The translations under genes and the position numbers were made by a program. From Rhodopseudomonas sp. BAL398 (GTDB lineage Bacteria; Pseudomonadota; Alphaproteobacteria; Rhizobiales; Xanthobacteraceae): DNA of 64,000 nucleotides. Where the stretch lies: assembly GCF_033001325.1 (NCBI RefSeq), contig NZ_CP133111.1:3162001-3226000 (forward strand). The letters are read 5' to 3'. Below are positions 46,613 through 53,363 of this stretch, piece after piece (the stretch's first letter is position 1; each line of letters opens with the position of its first letter). The notes under the pieces were generated by a model. The model searched no databases. It was not told the origin of the DNA and saw only the letters and a program-made list of their open reading frames with translations.

Positions 46613-47554
46613 ATGCAAATACGCAATCTCGGCGGCTCCGGCCTGCGCGTCTCCGCGGTCGGCCTCGGCTGCAATAATTTCGGCCAGCGCACCGATCTGG
46701 AAACCTCCCGCAAGGTGATCCACAAGGCGATCGACCTCGGCATCACACTGTTCGACACCGCCGACATCTATGCCGGCCAGGGCGGCTCCGAGACCGTGCT
46801 CGGCACCGTGCTCGGCACAAGGCGCAAGGAGATCGTGCTCGCCACCAAATTCTCCAAGCCGATGGCGGCCGACGGCAGCAAGCAGGGCGCGTCGCGGCGC
46901 TACATCATGGCGGCGGTCGAGGCCAGCCTGACCCGGCTGAAGACCGACTGGATCGATCTGTATCAGCAGCACGATTACGATGCGCTGACGCCGATCGACG
47001 AAACCCTGCGCGCGCTCGACGATCTGATCCGCCAGGGCAAGGTGCGCTATATCGGCCATTCGAATTTCCCGGCCTGGCGGATCGCCGAAGCCGAATATGT
47101 CGCGCGCGAACTCGGCAGCAACCGCTTCGCCTCGTGCCAGGACGAATACAGCCTGTTGGTGCGCGGCATCGAAAAGGAGCTGCTGCCGGCGGCGCAGGCC
47201 TATAATCTCGGATTACTGCCGTTCTTTCCGCTGGCCAGCGGCATGCTGACCGGCAAGTATCAACGCGGCGCCGCAATTCCCGACGGCACCCGCTTCGCCA
47301 AGATGCCGGCGATCCGCGATCGCTACCAGACGCCGCATAATGAGGACATCGTCGACAAGCTCGCCGCGTTCTGCAAGGCGCGCGACCATTCGCTGCTGGA
47401 ACTGGCGTTCTCCTGGCTGGCGCAGCGCCCACAAGTCTCGAGCGTGATCGCCGGCGCCACAAGCGTCGCGCAGATCGAACAAAACGCCACCGCAATCGGC
47501 TGGACGCTGAGCGCCGAGGATCTGGCCGAAATCGACAAGATCACGCTGGGGTAA
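46613..47554 (+). CDS. Aldo/keto reductase
   Basis: Protein of 313 residues with the AKR TIM barrel. The catalytic tetrad is visible as Asp48, Tyr53, Lys79 (ATKFSKP) and His120 (YQQHD). The NADPH-binding C-terminal segment is SVIAGATSVAQIEQN. It resembles YghZ/Tas-type and ion-channel beta-subunit-like reductases. The substrate is unknown. It begins 72 bases after the acyltransferase gene and may share its transcript. Confidence 0.9.
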   Translation: MQIRNLGGSGLRVSAVGLGCNNFGQRTDLETSRKVIHKAIDLGITLFDTADIYAGQGGSETVLGTVLGTRRKEIVLATKFSKPMAADGSKQGASRRYIMAAVEASLTRLKTDWIDLYQQHDYDALTPIDETLRALDDLIRQGKVRYIGHSNFPAWRIAEAEYVARELGSNRFASCQDEYSLLVRGIEKELLPAAQAYNLGLLPFFPLASGMLTGKYQRGAAIPDGTRFAKMPAIRDRYQTPHNEDIVDKLAAFCKARDHSLLELAFSWLAQRPQVSSVIAGATSVAQIEQNATAIGWTLSAEDLAEIDKITLG

Positions 47555-47581
47555 AGCGCGGCACGCGTCATTTCGGGTAGC

Positions 47582-47724
47582 ACGTGCCCCGGACGCGTTG
47601 CACCGCGCCGCCATGGCGGCGTGGTGCGCCGCTGAGCCGGGGCCCCGGTTACTTATCGGCGCTCGGAAAGCGGGGTCCCGGGTCTGCGCAGCAGCGCTGC
47701 GCGCTGCACCGCGCCCGGGACACG
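47582..47724. repeat. Palindromic repeat, family F copy 1
   Basis: Begins cgtgccccgga and ends gcccgggacacg, with GCGCCGCCATGGCGGCG, GGGGCCCCGG and GCAGCAGCGCTGCGC stems inside. A related copy lies at 58051-58186. Confidence 0.75.
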
Positions 47725-47977
47725 ATGCCTCACCTGCGGTTTGAATTGGCGAATCGTTTGATCTGCGTCGACGCCGCGCCGTCGCTTCGCACCCATAGAT
47801 ACCGCCATGACGGACTAACAACTACGCGCGTACCGGCCAGGCTCAAACCTAAGTCGCGTGCTCACGAAAATTTGTTCCGGCGCAATGGCGGCCGGTTCCG
47901 TTGCTGCCACACAGGCGACGACCGACGGCGGCGTGGCCGCCGGAGTCGAGACGAACATCAATCTCAAGAGGTCTGAA
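47725..47977 (+). promoter_or_regulatory. pucBA upstream region
   Basis: About 250 bases upstream of pucB with no convincing gene. The short frame in phase with pucB from 47858 is not supported by a ribosome-binding site. I looked for PpsR/CrtJ sites (TGT-N12-ACA) and Fnr sites and found no good match. AAGAGG precedes the pucB ATG at six bases. Confidence 0.4.
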
Positions 47978-48133
47978 ATGGCAGAAGATATCAACAAGGT
48001 CTGGCCGACTGGTCTGACCATCGCGGAGTCGGAAGAGCTCCACAAGCATGTGATCGACGGCACCCGCGTGTTCGGCGCGATTGCGATCGTCGCTCACTTC
48101 CTGGCCTATGTTTATTCGCCCTGGCTGCATTAA
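47978..48133 (+). CDS. pucB: Light-harvesting complex 2 beta polypeptide
   Basis: Protein of 51 residues with a hydrophilic N-terminus ([21 protein letters not shown]) and one membrane helix ending [13 protein letters not shown]. The helix histidine (His40) is the ligand for the B850 bacteriochlorophyll. With the alpha polypeptide it forms the ring antenna (LH2) in the intracytoplasmic membrane that feeds excitation to LH1 and the reaction centre. It is translated from the ATG at 47978. The stop TAA is part of the AAGGAG region of pucA. Confidence 0.95.
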   Translation: MAEDINKVWPTGLTIAESEELHKHVIDGTRVFGAIAIVAHFLAYVYSPWLH

Positions 48134-48145
48134 GGAGTATCGACA

Positions 48146-48325
48146 ATGAATCAAGGACGTATCTGGACGGTGGTCAAGCCGACCGTGGGTCTTCCGCTGC
48201 TGCTCGGCAGCGTCACCATCATCGCGATCCTCGTTCACTTCGCGCTGATCTCGAACACCACCTGGTTCCCGAAATACTGGAACGGCAAGACCGCCGCGAT
48301 CGAAACGCCGGTCAGCATCGGTTGA
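48146..48325 (+). CDS. pucA: Light-harvesting complex 2 alpha polypeptide
   Basis: Protein of 59 residues starting [20 protein letters not shown], the standard LH2 alpha start. His31 in AILVHFAL is the B850 bacteriochlorophyll ligand. Tyr44 and Trp45 (FPKYW) are the pair that hydrogen-bond the acetyl groups and set absorption near 850 nm, so a B800-850 rather than B800-820 complex is predicted. Position 37 is Asn where many have His. AAGGAG ends eight bases before the ATG and 12 bases separate it from pucB. A terminator follows. No pucC or further puc genes are next to it. Confidence 0.95.
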   Translation: MNQGRIWTVVKPTVGLPLLLGSVTIIAILVHFALISNTTWFPKYWNGKTAAIETPVSIG

Positions 48326-48348
48326 TCGCAGCTTTCGCTGTGACGCAG

Positions 48349-48376
48349 AGCCGGGATCCGATAGGTCCCGGCTTTT
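48349..48376 (+). terminator. Rho-independent terminator of pucBA
   Basis: AGCCGGGA, loop of nine, TCCCGGCT followed by TTT, 24 bases after the pucA stop. Confidence 0.85.
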
Positions 48377-48590
48377 GCGCGCCTGGCCTTCGCCGACCCG
48401 AAAATGGCCCCGGTACGCCGCCAGCGTGCCGAGGCCAGACGCTCGGGAGGTATTCGGACGGTTCGTCGCGAATTGAGCCATCAAATGCCTGTTGCCGGCA
48501 GATAGATTTGACGCAGAACAATTCCGGCGTGGCGCCGCCGCCGATGCTATAAGCCGCCATGATGACCATTACCGCAACGCCATGCCATCG

Positions 48591-48785
48591 ATGACCCTTC
48601 GAGCCCCAGCATTGCCGCGCAGGCTCGCCTGCGCCGTGTGCGGAGCGGAGTTCTCCTGCGCCTTGTCGCAAGATTGCTGGTGCGCCAAGGAGCCCGCGCG
48701 GCTGCCGCTGCCGAATCAGCAGGGCGGCGCCGACTGCCTGTGCCCGGACTGCATGCGCCGCATCAGCGCGGAGCAGGCGCAGTGA
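48591..48785 (+). CDS. Cysteine-rich CWC family small protein
   Basis: Protein of 64 residues with CAVCGAEFSCALSQDCWCAKEP and CLCPDCM, the pattern of the CWC family (Cys-rich with a central CWC). It probably folds around zinc. An ATG at 48582 is an alternative start. The stop codon overlaps the GTG start of the next gene (GTGA), so translation of the HAD phosphatase is coupled to it. The function is unknown. The 48377-48590 stretch before it shows no gene. Confidence 0.75.
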   Translation: MTLRAPALPRRLACAVCGAEFSCALSQDCWCAKEPARLPLPNQQGGADCLCPDCMRRISAEQAQ

Positions 48786-49471
48786 GCGGGGACTGGCAGG
48801 TCGACGCCGTGTTGCTCGACATGGACGGCACGCTGATCGACACCGAGCGGATCTACATCTCCAGCCTGACCAATGTGCTGACCGGATTCGGCTATGCCGA
48901 CGCCGAGACGGTGTGTCACGCCATGGTCGGCCTCACCGGCCCCGACTGCCAGCAATTGCTGATCGCGCGCTATGGCGCCGATGTGCCGCTCGACGCCATC
49001 AACAGGGCGTTCGTCGCCCGGCGCGACGACGTTCTGCGCGACGGCCTGCCGCTGAAGCCGGGCGCGCGCGAATTGCTCGATGCGCTGCGCGAGGCCGATT
49101 GCCCGATGGCGCTGGTGACCTCGGCGTCGCGGCGCACCGCCGAACAGCATCTGACGCTGGCGGGCATTCGCGCACGCTTCGCCACATTACTGACCCGCGA
49201 CGACGTCGCCCATGGCAAGCCCGATCCGGCGCTGTATCTGCTGGCGGCGCGGACGATGCGGGCGCGGCCACAGGCCTGCGTCGCGGTGGAGGATTCCAGC
49301 GTCGGCGTCGCCGCCGCCCATGGCGCCGGCGTGATCACCCTGATGGTGCCGGATCTCGAACAGCCCGGCGCGGAAACCCGCGCGCAATGCGCCGCGGTGC
49401 TGCCGGACCTGCACCAAGTGCTGGCGACGCTGCGCGCCCGCGGCGGCCTTCGCGCGGCGCGGCCGTCGTGA
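48782..49471 (+). CDS. HAD-family phosphatase (phosphoglycolate phosphatase/beta-PGM-like)
   Basis: Protein of 229 residues beginning with the GTG at 48782 that overlaps the previous stop by four bases. The HAD motifs are all present: LLDMDGTLIDTE (motif I, both Asp), VTSASRRTAE (motif II, Ser/Thr), and HGKPDPALYLLAA with VEDSSVGVAAA (motifs III and IV). The helical cap between motifs I and II is that of subclass I, as in beta-phosphoglucomutase and sugar phosphatases. The substrate is a small phosphorylated metabolite of unknown identity. Confidence 0.88.
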   Translation: MSGDWQVDAVLLDMDGTLIDTERIYISSLTNVLTGFGYADAETVCHAMVGLTGPDCQQLLIARYGADVPLDAINRAFVARRDDVLRDGLPLKPGARELLDALREADCPMALVTSASRRTAEQHLTLAGIRARFATLLTRDDVAHGKPDPALYLLAARTMRARPQACVAVEDSSVGVAAAHGAGVITLMVPDLEQPGAETRAQCAAVLPDLHQVLATLRARGGLRAARPS

Positions 49472-49484
49472 TCCGGCGGATCGG

Positions 49485-50180
49485 TCAGACCGGATAGCTG
49501 CCCGAATTCCGCGCCATGCCGTCGAACGCGTCGAGCAGCCGCCCGCGCCAGCCATAGACCGCATCCTCCGGCTGCAGCAGCGCAAAGGGCGAGACCGCGC
49601 GCGCCCATTGGAACGGGCCGAACACGATGTAATCGGCGTAGTTCGGCTGCTCGCCGCCGATGAAGGGCTGCGTTTTCAGCGTCAGCCGCAGCGGATCGAG
49701 CGACTTGCGGAAACCCGCGACGGCCTGATCGCGGATAGCGGCCGCGTCCTCCAGCGTCTTGCCGAGCCGCGCCTCGCGGGTCTTACGGAAATAGGCCTGA
49801 TCCTCCGGCGGCAGATGGCCGACAATATCGGCGGCAATCAGCGGAAAAATCCCGCCGACCACCGCGACGTCGCCCCACCAGTTCAGCATCCGCGCCATGG
49901 CGCGGCCGCCCGCGCCGCCGAACAGCGACGGGCGATCCGGATAGGTGTCCTCGAGATAATTGGCGATCGCCCAGGAATCGCACACCGCGGCGTCGCCATC
50001 GAGCAGCACCGGCACCTTGTCGGACTGATACGGCGCGATCGCGGATTTCTCGGTGAAACGCCACGGCAGCTGCTCGGCCGCGAGCCCCTTATGCGCCAGC
50101 GCCATCCTTGTGCGCCAGCAGAACGGACTGAATGGCCGGGCCTCGTCGGTGCCGACCAGTTCGAACAGTTTGAGAGACAT
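49485..50180 (-). CDS. Glutathione S-transferase family protein (3), beta-etherase-like
   Basis: Protein of 231 residues. The N-terminal domain has FSPFCWRTRMALAHKGL (Ser and Cys at the glutathione sulfur position), SDKVPVLLDGD with cis-proline and CDSWAIANYLEDTYP. The pattern resembles the LigE/LigF-like GST branch, which cleaves beta-aryl ethers in lignin-derived compounds. That activity is only a possibility here. The C-terminal domain is helical with NYADYIVFG. It converges with the HAD gene. Confidence 0.85.
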   Translation of the reverse strand: MSLKLFELVGTDEARPFSPFCWRTRMALAHKGLAAEQLPWRFTEKSAIAPYQSDKVPVLLDGDAAVCDSWAIANYLEDTYPDRPSLFGGAGGRAMARMLNWWGDVAVVGGIFPLIAADIVGHLPPEDQAYFRKTREARLGKTLEDAAAIRDQAVAGFRKSLDPLRLTLKTQPFIGGEQPNYADYIVFGPFQWARAVSPFALLQPEDAVYGWRGRLLDAFDGMARNSGSYPV

Positions 50181-50243
50181 TGTTACACCTCAGTCGTCAG
50201 AAATAATCTGCAGCGCGGCGATACGGGTGCGCGGCTATACGTT

Positions 50244-50360
50244 GCCCCTCATCCTGAGGAGGCCCGAAGGGCCGTCTCGAAGGATGAGGGAAGGATGAGG
50301 ATTGACGCGCTCATCCTTCGAGACGCCGCGCAAAGTTGCGCGGCTCCTCAGGATGAGGGC
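50244..50360. repeat. Palindromic repeat, family E
   Basis: CCCTCATCCTGAGGAG and its complement CTCCTCAGGATGAGGG at the ends, with CGTCTCGAAGGATGAGG and TCATCCTTCGAGACG inside. It lies between the two GST genes. A single copy in the window. Confidence 0.85.
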
Positions 50361-50399
50361 CGTGCCGGTGGACAGCGCCTTGTTACTTCACCACCGAAG

Positions 50400-51107
50400 C
50401 TACCTCACCACCGAAGCGGTCTGGCCGAACAGCAGCTTCTTTTCTTCCTCGGTGCGGATCGTCGGCTGACCGAAATCCGGATTGACCTCCTTGGCCTTGG
50501 CGTAGGCGCGCTCGGTCGCCGGGCGCTGTCCGATGGTCTCGAGCCAGCGCTTGAGATGCGGGAAATCGTCGATGTTCTGGCTCTGGTTCTTGTAGGGCAC
50601 GATCCACGGATAGCTCGCCATGTCGGCGATGGAATAATCGCCGGCGATGAACTCGCGATCGGCCAGACGCTTATTCAGCACGCCATAGAGCCGATTGGTC
50701 TCGTTGACGTAGCGGTCGATGGCGTATTTGATTTTTTCCGGCGCGTAATTGTTGAAGTGATGGTTCTGCCCGGCCATCGGGCCGAGCCCGCCCATCTGCC
50801 AGAACAACCATTGCAGCGTGTCGGTGCGGACGTAGAGATCCGACGACAGGAATTGTCCGGTCTTCTCGGCCAGATACAGCAAGATCGCGCCGGATTCGAA
50901 GATCGAGACCGGCTTGCCGCCGCCCTTGGGGTCATGATCGACCAGCGCCGGGATCCGGTTGTTCGGCGCGATCGCCAGGAATTCCGGCGTGAACTGATCG
51001 CCCTTGCCGATATTGATCGGGACGATCTTGTAAGGCAGCCCGGCCTCTTCGAGGAACATGGTGATCTTGTGGCCGTTCGGCGTGGTCCAGTAATACAGAT
51101 CAATCAT
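50400..51107 (-). CDS. yfcG: Glutathione S-transferase family protein (4), YfcG-like disulfide reductase
   Basis: Protein of 235 residues very similar in motifs to E. coli YfcG: TTPNGHKITMFLEEAGL with the active Asn, NNRIPALVDHDP, FESGAILLYLAEKTG and LQWLFWQMGGLGPMAGQNHHF. YfcG and its yeast relative Ure2 bind glutathione or GSSG and reduce disulfides rather than conjugate toxins. The ATG at 51113 would add two residues. It is a single gene on the minus strand. Confidence 0.88.
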   Translation of the reverse strand: MIDLYYWTTPNGHKITMFLEEAGLPYKIVPINIGKGDQFTPEFLAIAPNNRIPALVDHDPKGGGKPVSIFESGAILLYLAEKTGQFLSSDLYVRTDTLQWLFWQMGGLGPMAGQNHHFNNYAPEKIKYAIDRYVNETNRLYGVLNKRLADREFIAGDYSIADMASYPWIVPYKNQSQNIDDFPHLKRWLETIGQRPATERAYAKAKEVNPDFGQPTIRTEEEKKLLFGQTASVVR

Positions 51108-51265
51108 CGGCATCTATCCCGGAAGGTTGCAAAGAGCCGCACCCAAACTGGATGCGTTTGCATGAAGTTTGACGTTTTGGGGCGCGAAGTCAATGGCGAT
51201 TAGCGCCTTGATGCGGCGAGCCGGTTGACGCATCTTGAGCGCAGCTGTGGCGGAAGGAGATCATG

Positions 51266-51655
51266 ATGACCACACGACGAACGGTATTGGTGTCCCTGGC
51301 GTTATCGGCGCTGGCCTTGGTGCCGGCATCCGCGGCCTCGCCGCTGCAGGCGCTGGACCCGGATAAGGACGGCACCGTCGACCTCGCCGAGGCGAAGGCG
51401 GCGGCATCAAAATTGTTCGACAAGCTCGACCGCGACCACGATGGCACGCTCGACGCAAAGGAGCTGCGCGGCAGGCTCAGCAAGGCCGACTTCGCCAAGG
51501 CCAATCCGGACAAGGACGGCACGATCGACAAGGACGAATATCTCGCGCTGGTGGAGCAGCGCTTCCACGCCGCCAACCCGGACAATGACGGCACGCTGGA
51601 CGCCAAGGAGCTGGCCTCGCCGGCCGGCAAGGCGCTGGTCAAGCTGTTGCTGTAA
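51266..51655 (+). CDS. Exported EF-hand calcium-binding protein
   Basis: Protein of 129 residues with a signal peptide of about 23 residues ending in SAA. The mature part holds four EF-hand loops of the regular DxDxDGxxDxxE form: DPDKDGTVDLAE, DRDHDGTLDAKE, NPDKDGTIDKDE and NPDNDGTLDAKE. All four have the positions needed for calcium. It is probably a periplasmic calcium buffer or sensor. The ATG at 51266 is six bases after GGAG; 51263 is the alternative start. No neighbour suggests a partner. Confidence 0.9.
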   Translation: MTTRRTVLVSLALSALALVPASAASPLQALDPDKDGTVDLAEAKAAASKLFDKLDRDHDGTLDAKELRGRLSKADFAKANPDKDGTIDKDEYLALVEQRFHAANPDNDGTLDAKELASPAGKALVKLLL

Positions 51656-51832
51656 GCTTCGTTGCGATCGTCTTTGTTGGTATAGGCTACCCGGGCGCGG
51701 CGATTGAACGCTTTGGCACCCGCCGCCGACCCAGCAATGGCCGCGGCGGCAAGGCCGGCCGAGGTCCTCGCGGGTTCACCGCCCTTACCATGATTACGTC
51801 GGCCTCCGGACAGGCGCGGCACGGAGCCGGCA

Positions 51833-52876
51833 ATGCAGATTTCCAAGGACGATGTTCGCGCCGCCGCGCAGGCCGGATTGATCGCCCCCGATCAGCTCGC
51901 GCCGTTGCTCGCATTCCTTGCCGCGCGCCAGGCTGGCGGCGCGAGCGGTCCGCGCTTCGATATGGTGCATCTGCTGTGGTATGCCGGCACGTTGCTGGTG
52001 ATCTCGGCAATGGGGCTGTTCTCGACGCTGGCATTTTCGGCGATGGGTGGCGCGGCGCTGACCGCCACCGCGCTGATCTATGCGGCGGCGTTTCTCGGCG
52101 CCGGGCATTATCTGTGGCACCGCAAAGGCCTGCGCACGCCGGGCGGGCTGCTGATCGCGGTCGCGGTGGCGATGGCGCCGCTGGCGGTGTTCGGCGTGCA
52201 GGACGCCTTCGGGATGTGGACCGATTTCGGCAAGCCGAAGGCGATGCGCGACTTCTATATCTGGATCAAGGGCAGCTTTGTGTTCATGGAGCTCGCCACC
52301 ATCGCGGCGGCGCTGCTGGCGCTGCGGTTCTATCGCTTCCCCTTCATCGTGCTGCTGATGGCGGTGGCGCTGTGGTTCATGTCAATGGACATCGTGCCGT
52401 GGATCACCGGCGCACCGTTCGGCAATTGGGAGGCCTCGCGGCGGGTCTCGGTCGGCTTCGGCCTCGCCATGCTGGTCATCGCCTTGATCGTCAATGGCCG
52501 GCAGCGCCGCGGCGATTTCGCGTTCTGGCTGTATCTGTTCGGCGCGCTGACCTTCTGGGGCGGCATCACCGCCTCGTCGAGCGGCAGCGATGTCGACAAG
52601 GCGCTGTATTGCGCGATGAATGTCGGCTTCCTGGTGATCTCCGTGGTGCTGGCCCGCCGGGTGTTCGCGGTGTTCGGCGTGATCGGGATCGCGATCTATC
52701 TCGGCGACCTCGCCGACAGGCTGTTCAAGGATTCGCTGCTGTTCCCTTTCGCGCTGTCGCTGATCGGGATCGGCATCATCGCGCTCGGGCTGTATTCCAA
52801 CCGCCATCAGGCGGCGATCGGCGCCTGGGTGGCGGCGCGGCTGCCGGAGGCGGTGAAGCGATTGCGGCCGGCCTAG
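51833..52876 (+). CDS. Polytopic membrane protein, DUF2157-like N-terminus
   Basis: Protein of 347 residues. The first 40 residues (RAAAQAGLIAPDQLAPLLAFL) form the soluble helical part found in DUF2157-type proteins, followed by about ten hydrophobic helices up to the C-terminus. No catalytic or transport motif is evident, and the substrate and role are unknown. The gene is alone on the plus strand between the EF-hand gene and uvrB. Confidence 0.75.
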   Translation: MQISKDDVRAAAQAGLIAPDQLAPLLAFLAARQAGGASGPRFDMVHLLWYAGTLLVISAMGLFSTLAFSAMGGAALTATALIYAAAFLGAGHYLWHRKGLRTPGGLLIAVAVAMAPLAVFGVQDAFGMWTDFGKPKAMRDFYIWIKGSFVFMELATIAAALLALRFYRFPFIVLLMAVALWFMSMDIVPWITGAPFGNWEASRRVSVGFGLAMLVIALIVNGRQRRGDFAFWLYLFGALTFWGGITASSSGSDVDKALYCAMNVGFLVISVVLARRVFAVFGVIGIAIYLGDLADRLFKDSLLFPFALSLIGIGIIALGLYSNRHQAAIGAWVAARLPEAVKRLRPA

Positions 52877-52940
52877 CGAGATCTCCGGCGCGGCGCGATC
52901 AGGCCTTTTTTCGCCGGCCGATGCCCCCCATATTGCCGGC

Positions 52941-53363
52941 ATGGCCAACGACACCCCCAAAAAACCCGCCAAGCCCAAGGCGCCGACATCCAAGGCTCCG
53001 AAATCCAAGGCGCACCGCCCCGACGTGCAGCCGATCGGGCCGGCGCTGGCGGAATTGCTGAATCCGGCGATCAATCGCGGCGATGCCGGGATGGGATCGG
53101 GCACCGGGCTGCAGCCGCCGCCGGACAATTCGCGCGCCCGCCGCGATGGCGAGGCTGCTGTGCACCGGGCGCGGGCCTCGACGCCGAAGACGTTTGAGGG
53201 CGATGGCGGCAAGCGCAAGATAGCCGGCTCAGCATCCGACGCTTACCCCCCTCCCCCGACCCTCCCCCGCAAGGGGGGAGGGAGAAGAGAGCACGGCCTC
53301 ACCAAAACTCTCCCCTCCCCCTCGCGGGGAGGGGTCGGGGGTGGGGGGTGCCGCGGGCGGTGA
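52941..53363 (+). pseudogene. uvrB: Separated 5' part of uvrB (N-terminal extension)
   Basis: An ATG at 52941 opens a frame of 140 codons rich in Lys, Pro and Ala (KKPAKPKAPTSKAPKSKAHR), with PIGPALAELLNPAINRGDAG. From my knowledge of related genomes this is the usual N-terminal extension of UvrB in Bradyrhizobiaceae. The family D repeat at 53246-53349 interrupts it. Upstream of the repeat the frame is that of 52941. Downstream the UvrB frame resumes in a different phase (53348). The extension is therefore disconnected unless ribosomes shift. Confidence 0.55.
53246..53349. repeat. Palindromic repeat (family D-related) splitting uvrB 5' region
   Basis: CCCCCCTCCCCCGACCCTCCC at the left and GGGGAGGGGTCGGGGGTGGGG at the right, with an inner CCCCGCAAGGGG stem. 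It contains no gene of its own and shifts the phase of the surrounding coding frame. Confidence 0.85.

Noticed and set aside
47725-47977. PpsR/CrtJ (TGT-N12-ACA) or Fnr site upstream of pucB
   Set aside because: Looked for on both strands and no good match was found, although such sites are common for puc operons.
50244-50360. Possible CRISPR or tandem array
   Set aside because: It is one pair of inverted arms, not regularly spaced direct repeats; no cas genes in the window.
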